Shown piece after piece: positions 1-5,554 of a DNA stretch of 5,622 bases (positions are counted from its first letter, which is position 1; each line of letters begins with the position of its first letter). This DNA comes from Bacillota bacterium (lineage in GTDB: Bacteria; Bacillota; Limnochordia; Limnochordales; ZCTH02-B6). The translations under genes were made by a program, and so were the position numbers. The stretch lies in assembly GCA_003387805.1 (NCBI GenBank), contig QGSR01000136.1, forward strand, positions 1-5,622. Direction: 5' to 3'. A model generated the notes under the pieces. That model did not search any database. It was not told the DNA's origin and saw only the letters and a program-made list of their open reading frames with translations.

Positions 1-449
1 TGGCCGGGCTTGACCACGTCCTCCAGCGCCTCCAGGCAGAGCGCCGTCGTCGGGTGATAGCCCGTGCCGAAGGCCATGCCGGGGTCCAGCTCGATGACGA
101 GGCGCTGGCCCGGATCGATATCGATCCATGCCGGTTTCACCAGCAGGCGCCGCCCGAGCTCCAGGGGACGGTAATGGCGCTTCCAGCTCTCGGCCCAGTC
201 TTCGTCGTCCACCCGGGCCACGGTGACCCGGGCGGCCCCCGGATCAAGCCCGAAGCCGGCCAGCGCCGCCACCCGGCGCTGCACGGCGTTCGCCGCCTCG
301 GGTCCCGCCTCGGCCAAGTAGGCGGTCACCACCGGACCGGAGCCGTCGGTGCCGACGGCCACGCCCCGGGCGCCCATGTCCAGCAAAATCTGCACTACCG
401 CCTCCTCGGCCTCGGAAGACGTGTGCACGTTGATTTGCGTCCACTTCAT
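1..449 (-). CDS. prmA: Ribosomal protein L11 methyltransferase PrmA, N-terminal part (cut by window edge)
   Basis: PrmA is a cytoplasmic SAM-dependent methyltransferase that methylates ribosomal protein L11. Reading from an ATG at 449-447 gives 149 codons plus two bases with no stop before the window edge. The protein begins MKWTQINVHTSSEAEEAV, the usual start of the family's L11-recognition domain (about residues 1-75). It continues with WAESWKRHY (85-93), the strongly conserved WkxxY segment, and then LDPGMAFGTGYHPTT (121-135), the PrmA signature that leads into the methyltransferase domain. The classical SAM-binding glycine motif would lie beyond base 1. A purine-rich GGGGGAG about 10 bases upstream is the likely ribosome binding site. 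It follows dnaJ by 78 bases, the common position in Bacillota. No gene-specific promoter was recognised, so co-transcription with the chaperones is inferred. Identity is well supported by motifs; completeness cannot be judged. Confidence 0.93.
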   Translation of the reverse strand, partial: MKWTQINVHTSSEAEEAVVQILLDMGARGVAVGTDGSGPVVTAYLAEAGPEAANAVQRRVAALAGFGLDPGAARVTVARVDDEDWAESWKRHYRPLELGRRLLVKPAWIDIDPGQRLVIELDPGMAFGTGYHPTTALCLEALEDVVKPG

Positions 450-527
450 GGCCTCCGCGCTCCCCCGCTTGCTCGGCGCGCCGTGGCTTCGCGCGCCCCG
501 CGCCCGAGCCCGTGCGCCGGCCCGCGC

Positions 528-1724
528 CTACTTGGCCTGGCGCCCGCCGGAAAAGGTGTCCCGCATCGTGTCGCCCAGCTTGCGCATGGTGTCCCGCAGC
601 TTCTCCGCGGCCGAGCGCCCGCCGCCGGCCTCGTCGCCGGTGGCTTCGGCGAACCGCAGCAAAATGTCTTTCTGCTGCTGGGTCAGCCGGCGGGGCACCT
701 CGATTTTCACCCGCACCACCTGGTCTCCCCGGCCGAAGCCGCCCACCCGAGGCACGCCCTGGCCCCGCAGCCGGAATTCCGTCCCGTGCTGGGTGCCTTC
801 GGGAATTGTCAGCTTGTGCGTGCCCTCCAGCGTCGGCACTTCGATCTCCGCACCCAGCGCCGCCTGAACAAAGGAAATCGGCTGTTCCAGGATGATGTCC
901 GCGCCCTCGCGGACGAACAGCTTGTGGGGCCGGACCCGGACGCGAAGATAAAGATCTCCGGGCGGGCCGCCGCGCTGACCCGCATCGCCTTCTCCGCTGA
1001 GCCGGATGCGGTAGCCCGTGTCGATGCCCGCGGGAATGCGCACCCTGATGCGCCGGCGCTCCTCGGTGATTCCCCGGCCGCCGCAGCGGGTGCACGGCTT
1101 CTCCGGAAACTTGCCCTCTCCCCCGCAGCGGCCGCACGTGGTCGCGGTGACGAACTGCCCGAAGGGCGTCTGCCGGGCGTGCCGCACCTGCCCGGTGCCG
1201 CCGCAGTCGGGACACGTGACGATGGGCGTGCCGGGCTCCGCGCCGTTGCCGTGGCAGCGGGAACACGTCTCCCGGCGGGGCACCTCGAAGGTCCTCTCCG
1301 CGCCGAAGACGGCCTCTTCGAACTCGACGACGATCTCCATCTCCAGGTCCCGGCCCCGTACCGGCCCGCGTCGGCGGGCCCGGGGACCGCCGCCCATGAA
1401 CGTCTCGAAGATGTCGAAGATGTCGCCGAACCCTTCGAAGCCGGGGAAGCCTTCGGACGGATCAAAGCCGCCGAAGCCGCCCGCGCCCTGCGGCCCGTCA
1501 AAGGCCGCGTGCCCGAACCGATCGTAGCGGGCGCGCGCCTCGGGATCGGTCAGCACCCGGTGGGCTTCGTTGATTTCCTTGAACTTTTCCTCCGCGTCCG
1601 GGTCGTCTTTGTTCACGTCCGGGTGGTATTGGCGCGCGAGCTTCCGGTATGCGCGCCGGATCTCCTCGGTCGTCGCGTCCCGGCTGACGCCCAGGATCTC
1701 GTAGTAGTCTCGTTTGCTCGCCAC
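528..1724 (-). CDS. dnaJ: Chaperone protein DnaJ (type I Hsp40)
   Basis: This 398-residue cytoplasmic co-chaperone delivers unfolded clients to DnaK and stimulates its ATPase. The J domain covers about residues 5-72, with the essential HPD at 34-36. A Gly/Phe-rich linker (about 76-113) includes repeated GF, GGF and FEGFGDIFDIF segments. The zinc-binding region carries all four CxxCxGxG repeats: CSRCHGNG (154-161), CPDCGGTG (171-178), CGRCGGEG (197-204) and CTRCGGRG (211-218), so both zinc sites look intact. C-terminal substrate-binding domains follow, with the typical GDLYLRVRV near residue 257. The length is slightly above that of many DnaJ proteins (roughly 370-390). The start is GTG at 1724-1722, chosen because the next residues (ASKRDYYEILGV) match the family N-terminus and a GGAGG lies about 11 bases upstream. 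The stop is TAG. It lies 61 bases after dnaK, with a strong hairpin between them, and 78 bases before prmA. Confidence 0.98.
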   Translation of the reverse strand: MASKRDYYEILGVSRDATTEEIRRAYRKLARQYHPDVNKDDPDAEEKFKEINEAHRVLTDPEARARYDRFGHAAFDGPQGAGGFGGFDPSEGFPGFEGFGDIFDIFETFMGGGPRARRRGPVRGRDLEMEIVVEFEEAVFGAERTFEVPRRETCSRCHGNGAEPGTPIVTCPDCGGTGQVRHARQTPFGQFVTATTCGRCGGEGKFPEKPCTRCGGRGITEERRRIRVRIPAGIDTGYRIRLSGEGDAGQRGGPPGDLYLRVRVRPHKLFVREGADIILEQPISFVQAALGAEIEVPTLEGTHKLTIPEGTQHGTEFRLRGQGVPRVGGFGRGDQVVRVKIEVPRRLTQQQKDILLRFAEATGDEAGGGRSAAEKLRDTMRKLGDTMRDTFSGGRQAK

Positions 1725-1742
1725 CCGCTACACCGCCTCCGC

Positions 1743-1766
1743 CGCGCCCGGCGCCCGCCGGGCGCG
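1743..1766 (-). repeat. Perfect GC hairpin between dnaK and dnaJ
   Basis: A 10-base arm CGCGCCCGGC (1743-1752) is matched exactly by its reverse complement GCCGGGCGCG (1757-1766) across a 4-base loop. Every pair is G-C. It begins about 20 bases after the dnaK stop and lies just upstream of the dnaJ ribosome binding site. There is no T-tract on the transcript side, so it is not a canonical intrinsic terminator. A role in protecting the dnaK mRNA 3' end, in partial attenuation, or as a processing site is inference only. Confidence 0.7.
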
Positions 1767-1785
1767 GGCACGCAAAGCGGGAAGC

Positions 1786-3633
1786 TTACGCTCCCCGCGG
1801 TTCGTCGTCTTGGGAGACCTTGTACTCGCCCTCCACGGTCGTGCCGTCGGCCGTGCCGCCGCCCGCGGCGTCCGCGCCGGCGGTCGTCCCCGCGCCCGCC
1901 TGCCCCGTCTGGTACGCCCGCTTCGTCAGCTCGTGCACCGCGGCGCTGAGCTTTTCCAGCGCGTCCTTGATGGCCTGCGCGTCGTCACCGGCCATGACTT
2001 CCTGCAGTCGCTTCTTCGCGTCCTCGATGGCCTGCCGGTCGGCGTCAGTGGCCTTGTCGGCCAGATCCTTGAGGGTGCGGTCCGCGGAGTAGATGAGGCT
2101 GTCCGCCTGGTTCCGCAGTTCGGCCAGCTCCCGCTTCTTCTTGTCGGCCTCGGCGAACTGTTCGGCCTCCTTGACCATCCGCTCGATGTCTTCCGGCGAA
2201 AGGCCCGTGGACGACGTCAGCGTCACCTGCTGCTGGCGGCCCGTGGCCAGGTCTTTGGCCGACACTTTCACGATGCCGTTGGCGTCGATGTCGAAGCTGA
2301 CCTCGATCTGGGGCACGCCGCGGGGCGCCGGCGGGATGCCGTCCAGCATGAAGCGGCCCAGCGTCACGTTGTCGGCGGCCATGGGACGCTCCCCCTGCAG
2401 CACGTGAATCTCCACGCTGGTCTGGTTGTCCGCGGCGGTGGAGAAAATTTGCTTGGCCGTGGTCGGAATGGTGGTGTTGCGCTCGATGAGCTTCGTAAAC
2501 ACGCCGCCCAGCGTCTCAATGCCCAAGGACAGCGGCGTCACGTCCAGAAGCACCAAGTCCTTCATCTCGCCGGCCAGCACCGCGGCCTGGATGGCCGCGC
2601 CCATCGCGACCACCTCGTCGGGGTTGACGCCTTTGTGGGCCTCCTTGCCCACCAGGTCCTCAATGGCTTTCTGCACGGCCGGAATGCGGGTGGAGCCGCC
2701 CACCAGGATCACTTTGTCGATGTCGGACGGCTTCAGGCCCGCGTCCTCGATAGCCCGGCGGGTGGGGCCCAGCGTCTTTTCGACCAGGTCGCGGGTCATC
2801 TCCTCGAACTTGGCCCGCGTCAGCGTCGTCTCGATGTGCAGCGGCCCCTTGTCGCTCATGGAGATGAACGGCAGGCTGATGTTGGTGGTCAGCACGCCGG
2901 AAAGCTCGATCTTCGCCTTCTCGGCCGCCTCCCGCAGGCGCTGCATGGCCTGGCGATCCTTGGTCAGGTCGATGCCGTGCTCGTTCCGGAACTGCTCCAC
3001 CAGCCAGTCGACGATGCGCTGGTCGAAGTCGTCGCCGCCCAGGCGGTTGTTGCCGCTGGTGGCCTTCACTTCGAAGACGCCGTCGCCGATTTCGAGAATG
3101 GAAACGTCAAAGGTGCCGCCGCCCAGGTCAAAAACGAGGATCGTCTGGTTGTCCTCTTTGTCCAGCCCGTACGCCAGCGACGCGGCCGTGGGCTCGTTGA
3201 TGATGCGAAGCACTTCCAGCCCGGCGATGGTTCCCGCGTCTTTGGTCGCCTGGCGCTGCGCGTCGGTGAAATACGCGGGCACGGTGATGACGGCCTTCTT
3301 CACCTCGGTGCCCAGGTACTTCTCGGCCTCCGCCTTCAGCTTCTGCAAAATGAACGCGGAGATCTGCTGGGGCGTGTACTCTTTGCCGCCCACGTTCACC
3401 TTGTAGTTGGTACCCATGTGGCGCTTGATCGACTGCACCGTCCGTTCGGGGTTGAGGACGGCCTGGCGTTTGGCCGGCGCGCCCACCAAGAGCTCGCCTT
3501 CCGCGGTGAACGCGACCACCGACGGCGTGGTGCGGCCGCCTTCGGAATTGGGGATGATCACGGGCTCGCCGCCTTCCATGACGGCGACGACGGAATTGGT
3601 CGTTCCCAGATCGATGCCGATGACCTTGCTCAT
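1786..3633 (-). CDS. dnaK: Chaperone protein DnaK (Hsp70)
   Basis: This 615-residue ATP-dependent cytoplasmic chaperone binds exposed hydrophobic segments and cycles with DnaJ and GrpE. The ATPase domain (about 1-355) shows phosphate motif IDLGTTNS (7-14), the catalytic lysine K70 in [12 protein letters not shown] (115-122), [11 protein letters not shown] (168-178; T174 corresponds to E. coli T199) and the adenosine motif [11 protein letters not shown] (308-318). The hydrophobic linker VLLDVTP (361-367) leads to the substrate-binding domain, including SLGIET (369-374) and ERPMAADN, then a helical lid. The tail is a flexible Gly/Ala/Thr-rich stretch ending [15 protein letters not shown]. After K70 the protein lacks about 24 residues found in E. 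coli DnaK, a known trait of Gram-positive DnaK. The start is ATG at 3633-3631 with AAAGGAG seven bases upstream. The gene follows grpE by 30 bases and shares its reading frame. All catalytic residues appear intact. Confidence 0.99.
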   Translation of the reverse strand: MSKVIGIDLGTTNSVVAVMEGGEPVIIPNSEGGRTTPSVVAFTAEGELLVGAPAKRQAVLNPERTVQSIKRHMGTNYKVNVGGKEYTPQQISAFILQKLKAEAEKYLGTEVKKAVITVPAYFTDAQRQATKDAGTIAGLEVLRIINEPTAASLAYGLDKEDNQTILVFDLGGGTFDVSILEIGDGVFEVKATSGNNRLGGDDFDQRIVDWLVEQFRNEHGIDLTKDRQAMQRLREAAEKAKIELSGVLTTNISLPFISMSDKGPLHIETTLTRAKFEEMTRDLVEKTLGPTRRAIEDAGLKPSDIDKVILVGGSTRIPAVQKAIEDLVGKEAHKGVNPDEVVAMGAAIQAAVLAGEMKDLVLLDVTPLSLGIETLGGVFTKLIERNTTIPTTAKQIFSTAADNQTSVEIHVLQGERPMAADNVTLGRFMLDGIPPAPRGVPQIEVSFDIDANGIVKVSAKDLATGRQQQVTLTSSTGLSPEDIERMVKEAEQFAEADKKKRELAELRNQADSLIYSADRTLKDLADKATDADRQAIEDAKKRLQEVMAGDDAQAIKDALEKLSAAVHELTKRAYQTGQAGAGTTAGADAAGGGTADGTTVEGEYKVSQDDEPRGA

Positions 3634-3640
3634 CGTCGTT

Positions 3641-3647
3641 CTCCTTT
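3641..3647 (-). promoter_or_regulatory. Ribosome binding site of dnaK
   Basis: AAAGGAG on the minus strand lies seven bases before the dnaK ATG. It is the closest match to the anti-Shine-Dalgarno sequence in the window at ideal spacing, consistent with DnaK being the most abundant product of the operon. It fixes the dnaK start. Confidence 0.85.
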
Positions 3648-3663
3648 CAAGGGTGCCACCGTG

Positions 3664-4281
3664 TCATTCAGCTTGCGCGACCTTCACCTGGCTGGCGCGC
3701 AGCAGCTTGCCGTGAAGCTGATATCCCCGGCGATATTCTTCGACGACGAAGCCGTCGGGCGTGTTTTCGTCGGGTTCGGCCCGGGCCACGGCTTCCATGG
3801 TATTCGGGTCAAACGGACGCCCCTGCGCCTCGACGGCCTGCAGGCCGTGGCGGGCCAGCACGTCGTGCAGCTGTTGGTGGATGAGTTTGACGCCTTGGCC
3901 GAAGGGCCCCTCCAGCGCGTCGCCCGCGGCGGCCAAAGCCATTTGAAGATGGTCCAGCACCGGCAGGAGATCCACGATCAGCGCTTCGGCCGCCGTGGCC
4001 CGCACCGCCTCCTCGTTTTGGCGGGTGCGGCGGCGGAAGTTGTCAAAATCGGCCAGCAGGCGCACGTAGCGGTCGGACAGCTCGCGGTTCAGCGCCTCCA
4101 GCTCCTCGATGCGCTGCTTCAGAGCGGCCTCGTCCTCCGCGTCGTTCCCGTCGGGCTCGCCCCGGGGCGCCTCCGCCGGCGCTTCCGCTTCCGCCTCGGC
4201 CGGACGCTCCTCCTCCGGAACGCCGGCGTCCCGAGCCTGGTCATCCGCCGGCGGCGATTGATGGGCGTGCAGTTTTGACAC
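3664..4281 (-). CDS. grpE: Nucleotide exchange factor GrpE
   Basis: GrpE is a homodimeric cytoplasmic factor that releases ADP from DnaK. Read from GTG at 4281 it has 205 residues, close to the family's usual 180-210. Residues 1-49 are acidic and Ala/Pro/Glu-rich, probably disordered. A long coiled coil follows (about 50-95) with LADFDNFRRR (76-85), then the dimer-forming helices with LLPVLDHL, and the C-terminal beta domain with FDPNTMEAV and GYQLHGKLLRAS, all hallmark GrpE segments. The frame stays open to an ATG at 4347-4345, but that ATG overlaps the -10 box of a good promoter, and the extra 22 codons encode an atypical segment with four cysteines. GTG at 4281-4279 has AAAGGTG nine bases upstream, so I prefer it. 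The gene lies 141 bases after hrcA and 30 before dnaK. The family call is certain; the start is moderately certain. Confidence 0.95.
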   Translation of the reverse strand: MSKLHAHQSPPADDQARDAGVPEEERPAEAEAEAPAEAPRGEPDGNDAEDEAALKQRIEELEALNRELSDRYVRLLADFDNFRRRTRQNEEAVRATAAEALIVDLLPVLDHLQMALAAAGDALEGPFGQGVKLIHQQLHDVLARHGLQAVEAQGRPFDPNTMEAVARAEPDENTPDGFVVEEYRRGYQLHGKLLRASQVKVAQAE

Positions 4282-4290
4282 GTTTATCAA

Positions 4291-4297
4291 CACCTTT
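4291..4297 (-). promoter_or_regulatory. Ribosome binding site that decides the grpE start
   Basis: AAAGGTG on the minus strand ends nine bases before the GTG at 4281-4279. It supports that GTG over the further-upstream in-frame ATG at 4347, which would lie at the -10 element. An in-frame GTG and TTG inside and beside this motif have no comparable site of their own. Confidence 0.6.
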
Positions 4298-4345
4298 GAA
4301 CAACAAAAGTCCCTCGTCGCGTGAGCGCAGCAAGGGTGCCAACTC

Positions 4346-4374
4346 ATTATAATGGACAGGTTTGGGGAAGTCCA
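4346..4374 (-). promoter_or_regulatory. Sigma-A-type promoter for grpE-dnaK-dnaJ
   Basis: On the minus strand TGGACT (4374-4369, four of six matches to TTGACA) is followed after exactly 17 bases by a perfect TATAAT (4351-4346). Transcription would start near 4339, about 58 bases before the grpE GTG, giving an AT-rich leader in an otherwise very GC-rich region. No complete CIRCE is present here, so this start would not be under direct HrcA control, although read-through from the hrcA promoter is also expected. The call rests on sequence match only. Confidence 0.65.
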
Positions 4375-4378
4375 CGAC

Positions 4379-4407
4379 GCCCCGGCCCGCGGCCTCGCGG
4401 CCGGGGC
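4379..4407 (-). repeat. GC-rich hairpin between hrcA and grpE
   Basis: GCCCCGGCC (4379-4387) pairs with GGCCGGGGC (4399-4407), nine perfect pairs. The interior can extend by three more pairs (4389-4391 with 4396-4398) around a four-base loop and one bulged C. It lies 15 bases past the hrcA stop and just upstream of the -35 box of the internal promoter. No run of T follows on the transcript side, so it is not a canonical Rho-independent terminator; partial termination or 3'-end protection of the hrcA message is possible. Confidence 0.6.
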
Positions 4408-4422
4408 CGGCGGGGACGGCCG

Positions 4423-5460
4423 TCAGCCGCCCCGCACCAGGCCCAGCAGCGTGTCGCTCAAGTGGTCCGCCACGTACTCCACCATGCCGACGGCTTTCGA
4501 GTACTCCATCCGCGTCGGGCCCAGCACGCCGATGGCGCCGATGACCTCGCCGTTCAGCGTGTACGCCGACACGACGACGCTGCAGTCCCGCAGCTCCGGC
4601 ACCGGGTTTTCCTGGCCGATGATGACCGTCGCGGACGAAGAGCGCGCGCCCAGAGAAAGCACCTGGTACAGCACGTCGCGCGCCTCCAGCATGGCCAGCA
4701 GCGACTTGGCCCGCTCGATGTCCCGGAATTCGGGCTGGCTGAGGATGTTGAGCGTGCCCTCCAGGTAAACCCGCTCCGAGCTTTGGTGCGCGATGCCGTC
4801 GGTCAACAGCTCCGCCACCGCATCGTAGAGGTCCGCCGAGCGGACGCTCTCTTTGATGGCGCCCAGCGCATCCCGGGCGATGTCGCCGAAACGCACGCCG
4901 AACAGCAGGCGGTTCAGCTCTTCGGCCATGCGGGTGCACGCTTCGGGCGTGACGCCCCGGCGAACCTCCACGACCCGGTGCTGCACGAAGCCGGGATCCG
5001 AGACGATGACGGCCAGGACGTGAGTCTCGTCCAGAGGCACCAGCTCGATGTGCCGGAAATAGCTGGCCTCCACGCGGGGCGCCGCCACCAGGGAGGCGTA
5101 GTTGGTGGCCTGAGCGAGAAGGCGCGCCGCCTCGTGGATGACCTCCTCGGTGATGACGCGGACCGCCCGCGCCCGCCGGACCAGGGCGCCGTGTTCGCCG
5201 GGCCCCGGCTCCCACCGGGTCATCAGCTCGTCGACGTAGTAGCGGTAGCCTTTGTCCGACGGAATGCGGCCCGCGGACGTATGGGGCTGGTGCAGGTAGC
5301 CCGCCTCTTCCAGGTCCGCCATCTCGTTGCGCACCGTGGCCGGGCTGACGCCCAAATTGTGCTTGCGCACGAGATTGCGCGAGCCGACGGGCTCCGCGGT
5401 CTCGATGTAATCGTCGGTCAGGGCTTGCAGCACCCGTCGCTTGCGTTCGTCCAGCACCAC
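4423..5460 (-). CDS. hrcA: Heat-inducible transcription repressor HrcA
   Basis: HrcA is the dimeric repressor of class I heat-shock genes; it binds CIRCE, and its activity in Bacillota depends on GroEL. The 345-residue product has normal family length. The N-terminal winged helix (about 1-80) carries EPVGSRNL (23-30), SPATVRNEMADLEEAGYL (39-56) and the HTSAGRIPSDKGYRYYVDEL stretch (60-79), all family signatures. The rest forms the GAF-like dimerisation region with the inserted domain, including LEGTLNIL and IGQENPVPEL. The start is GTG at 5460-5458, immediately followed by a second GTG; the first lies seven bases from AAGGGGGTGG. The two possible starts differ by one residue. The stop is TGA. 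The gene is first in the operon, under a CIRCE-containing promoter, so it is autoregulated. No damage is seen. Confidence 0.98.
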   Translation of the reverse strand: MVLDERKRRVLQALTDDYIETAEPVGSRNLVRKHNLGVSPATVRNEMADLEEAGYLHQPHTSAGRIPSDKGYRYYVDELMTRWEPGPGEHGALVRRARAVRVITEEVIHEAARLLAQATNYASLVAAPRVEASYFRHIELVPLDETHVLAVIVSDPGFVQHRVVEVRRGVTPEACTRMAEELNRLLFGVRFGDIARDALGAIKESVRSADLYDAVAELLTDGIAHQSSERVYLEGTLNILSQPEFRDIERAKSLLAMLEARDVLYQVLSLGARSSSATVIIGQENPVPELRDCSVVVSAYTLNGEVIGAIGVLGPTRMEYSKAVGMVEYVADHLSDTLLGLVRGG

Positions 5461-5467
5461 GGGGACG

Positions 5468-5477
5468 CCACCCCCTT
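5468..5477 (-). promoter_or_regulatory. Ribosome binding site of hrcA, next to CIRCE
   Basis: AAGGGGGTGG on the minus strand differs from the ideal AAGGAGGTG by one base in nine and sits seven bases before the GTG start. It begins two bases after the CIRCE arm ends, so a CIRCE stem in the mRNA, or bound HrcA on the DNA, would directly border it. Confidence 0.75.
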
Positions 5478-5479
5478 CC

Positions 5480-5506
5480 TTAGCACTCTACGCACCCGAG
5501 TGCTAA
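5480..5506 (-). promoter_or_regulatory. CIRCE operator, HrcA binding site
   Basis: TTAGCACTC, nine spacer bases, GAGTGCTAA: a perfect 9-bp inverted repeat that matches the CIRCE consensus exactly. It lies downstream of the predicted hrcA transcription start (near 5514) and 19 bases before the hrcA start codon, so it is in the 5' untranslated region. HrcA binding here is established for this element across Bacillota and gives negative autoregulation of the operon. Confidence 0.98.
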
Positions 5507-5520
5507 ATCCCTCTTCTCCA

Positions 5521-5550
5521 AACATAACACCAGCTAGGAAGCGTTGTCAA
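5521..5550 (-). promoter_or_regulatory. Sigma-A-type promoter of the hrcA operon
   Basis: On the minus strand a perfect TTGACA (5550-5545) is followed after 18 bases by TATGTT (5526-5521, four of six matches to TATAAT). A start near 5514 places CIRCE about 8 to 34 bases into the transcript, the usual architecture for HrcA-controlled promoters. The -35 box sits at the centre of a 15-bp palindrome (5540-5554). Confidence 0.8.
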
Positions 5551-5554
5551 CGCT
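5540..5554. repeat. 15-bp palindrome over the hrcA -35 box
   Basis: AGCGTTG and CAACGCT are perfect inverted repeats separated by one base. The palindrome fully contains the TTGACA of the hrcA promoter. It does not match CIRCE, the CtsR direct repeat (AGGTCAAA type) or the HspR HAIR element. Whether it binds a protein is unknown; part of the symmetry is inherent in TTGACAA-like sequence. Confidence 0.5.

Noticed and set aside
450..527. Possible transcription terminator after dnaJ
   Set aside because: A stem can form but no T-tract follows on the minus strand, and prmA is usually co-transcribed here.
244..1266. Minus-strand 340-codon frame overlapping dnaJ and prmA
   Set aside because: Out of frame with two well-supported genes on the same strand and of low-complexity Arg/Gly/Ala composition.
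54..1949. 631-codon plus-strand open frame
   Set aside because: It lies opposite prmA, dnaJ and the end of dnaK and is codon-registered with dnaJ. The translation is Arg/Pro/Ala/Gly-rich with no recognisable domain and no convincing ribosome binding site. It is a high-GC antisense shadow.
4275..4280. Perfect TTGACA on the plus strand at the grpE start
   Set aside because: No acceptable -10 box at 16 to 18 bases (best match three of six), and no plus-strand gene follows.
4320..4345. Second complete CIRCE at the grpE promoter
   Set aside because: Only the left arm resembles CIRCE (seven of nine); the right arm at the correct spacing matches three of nine, so it is not a full operator.
4241..5215. 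Minus-strand 324-codon frame overlapping hrcA
   Set aside because: Out-of-frame shadow of hrcA with Gly/Arg/Ala-rich low-complexity translation and no domain.
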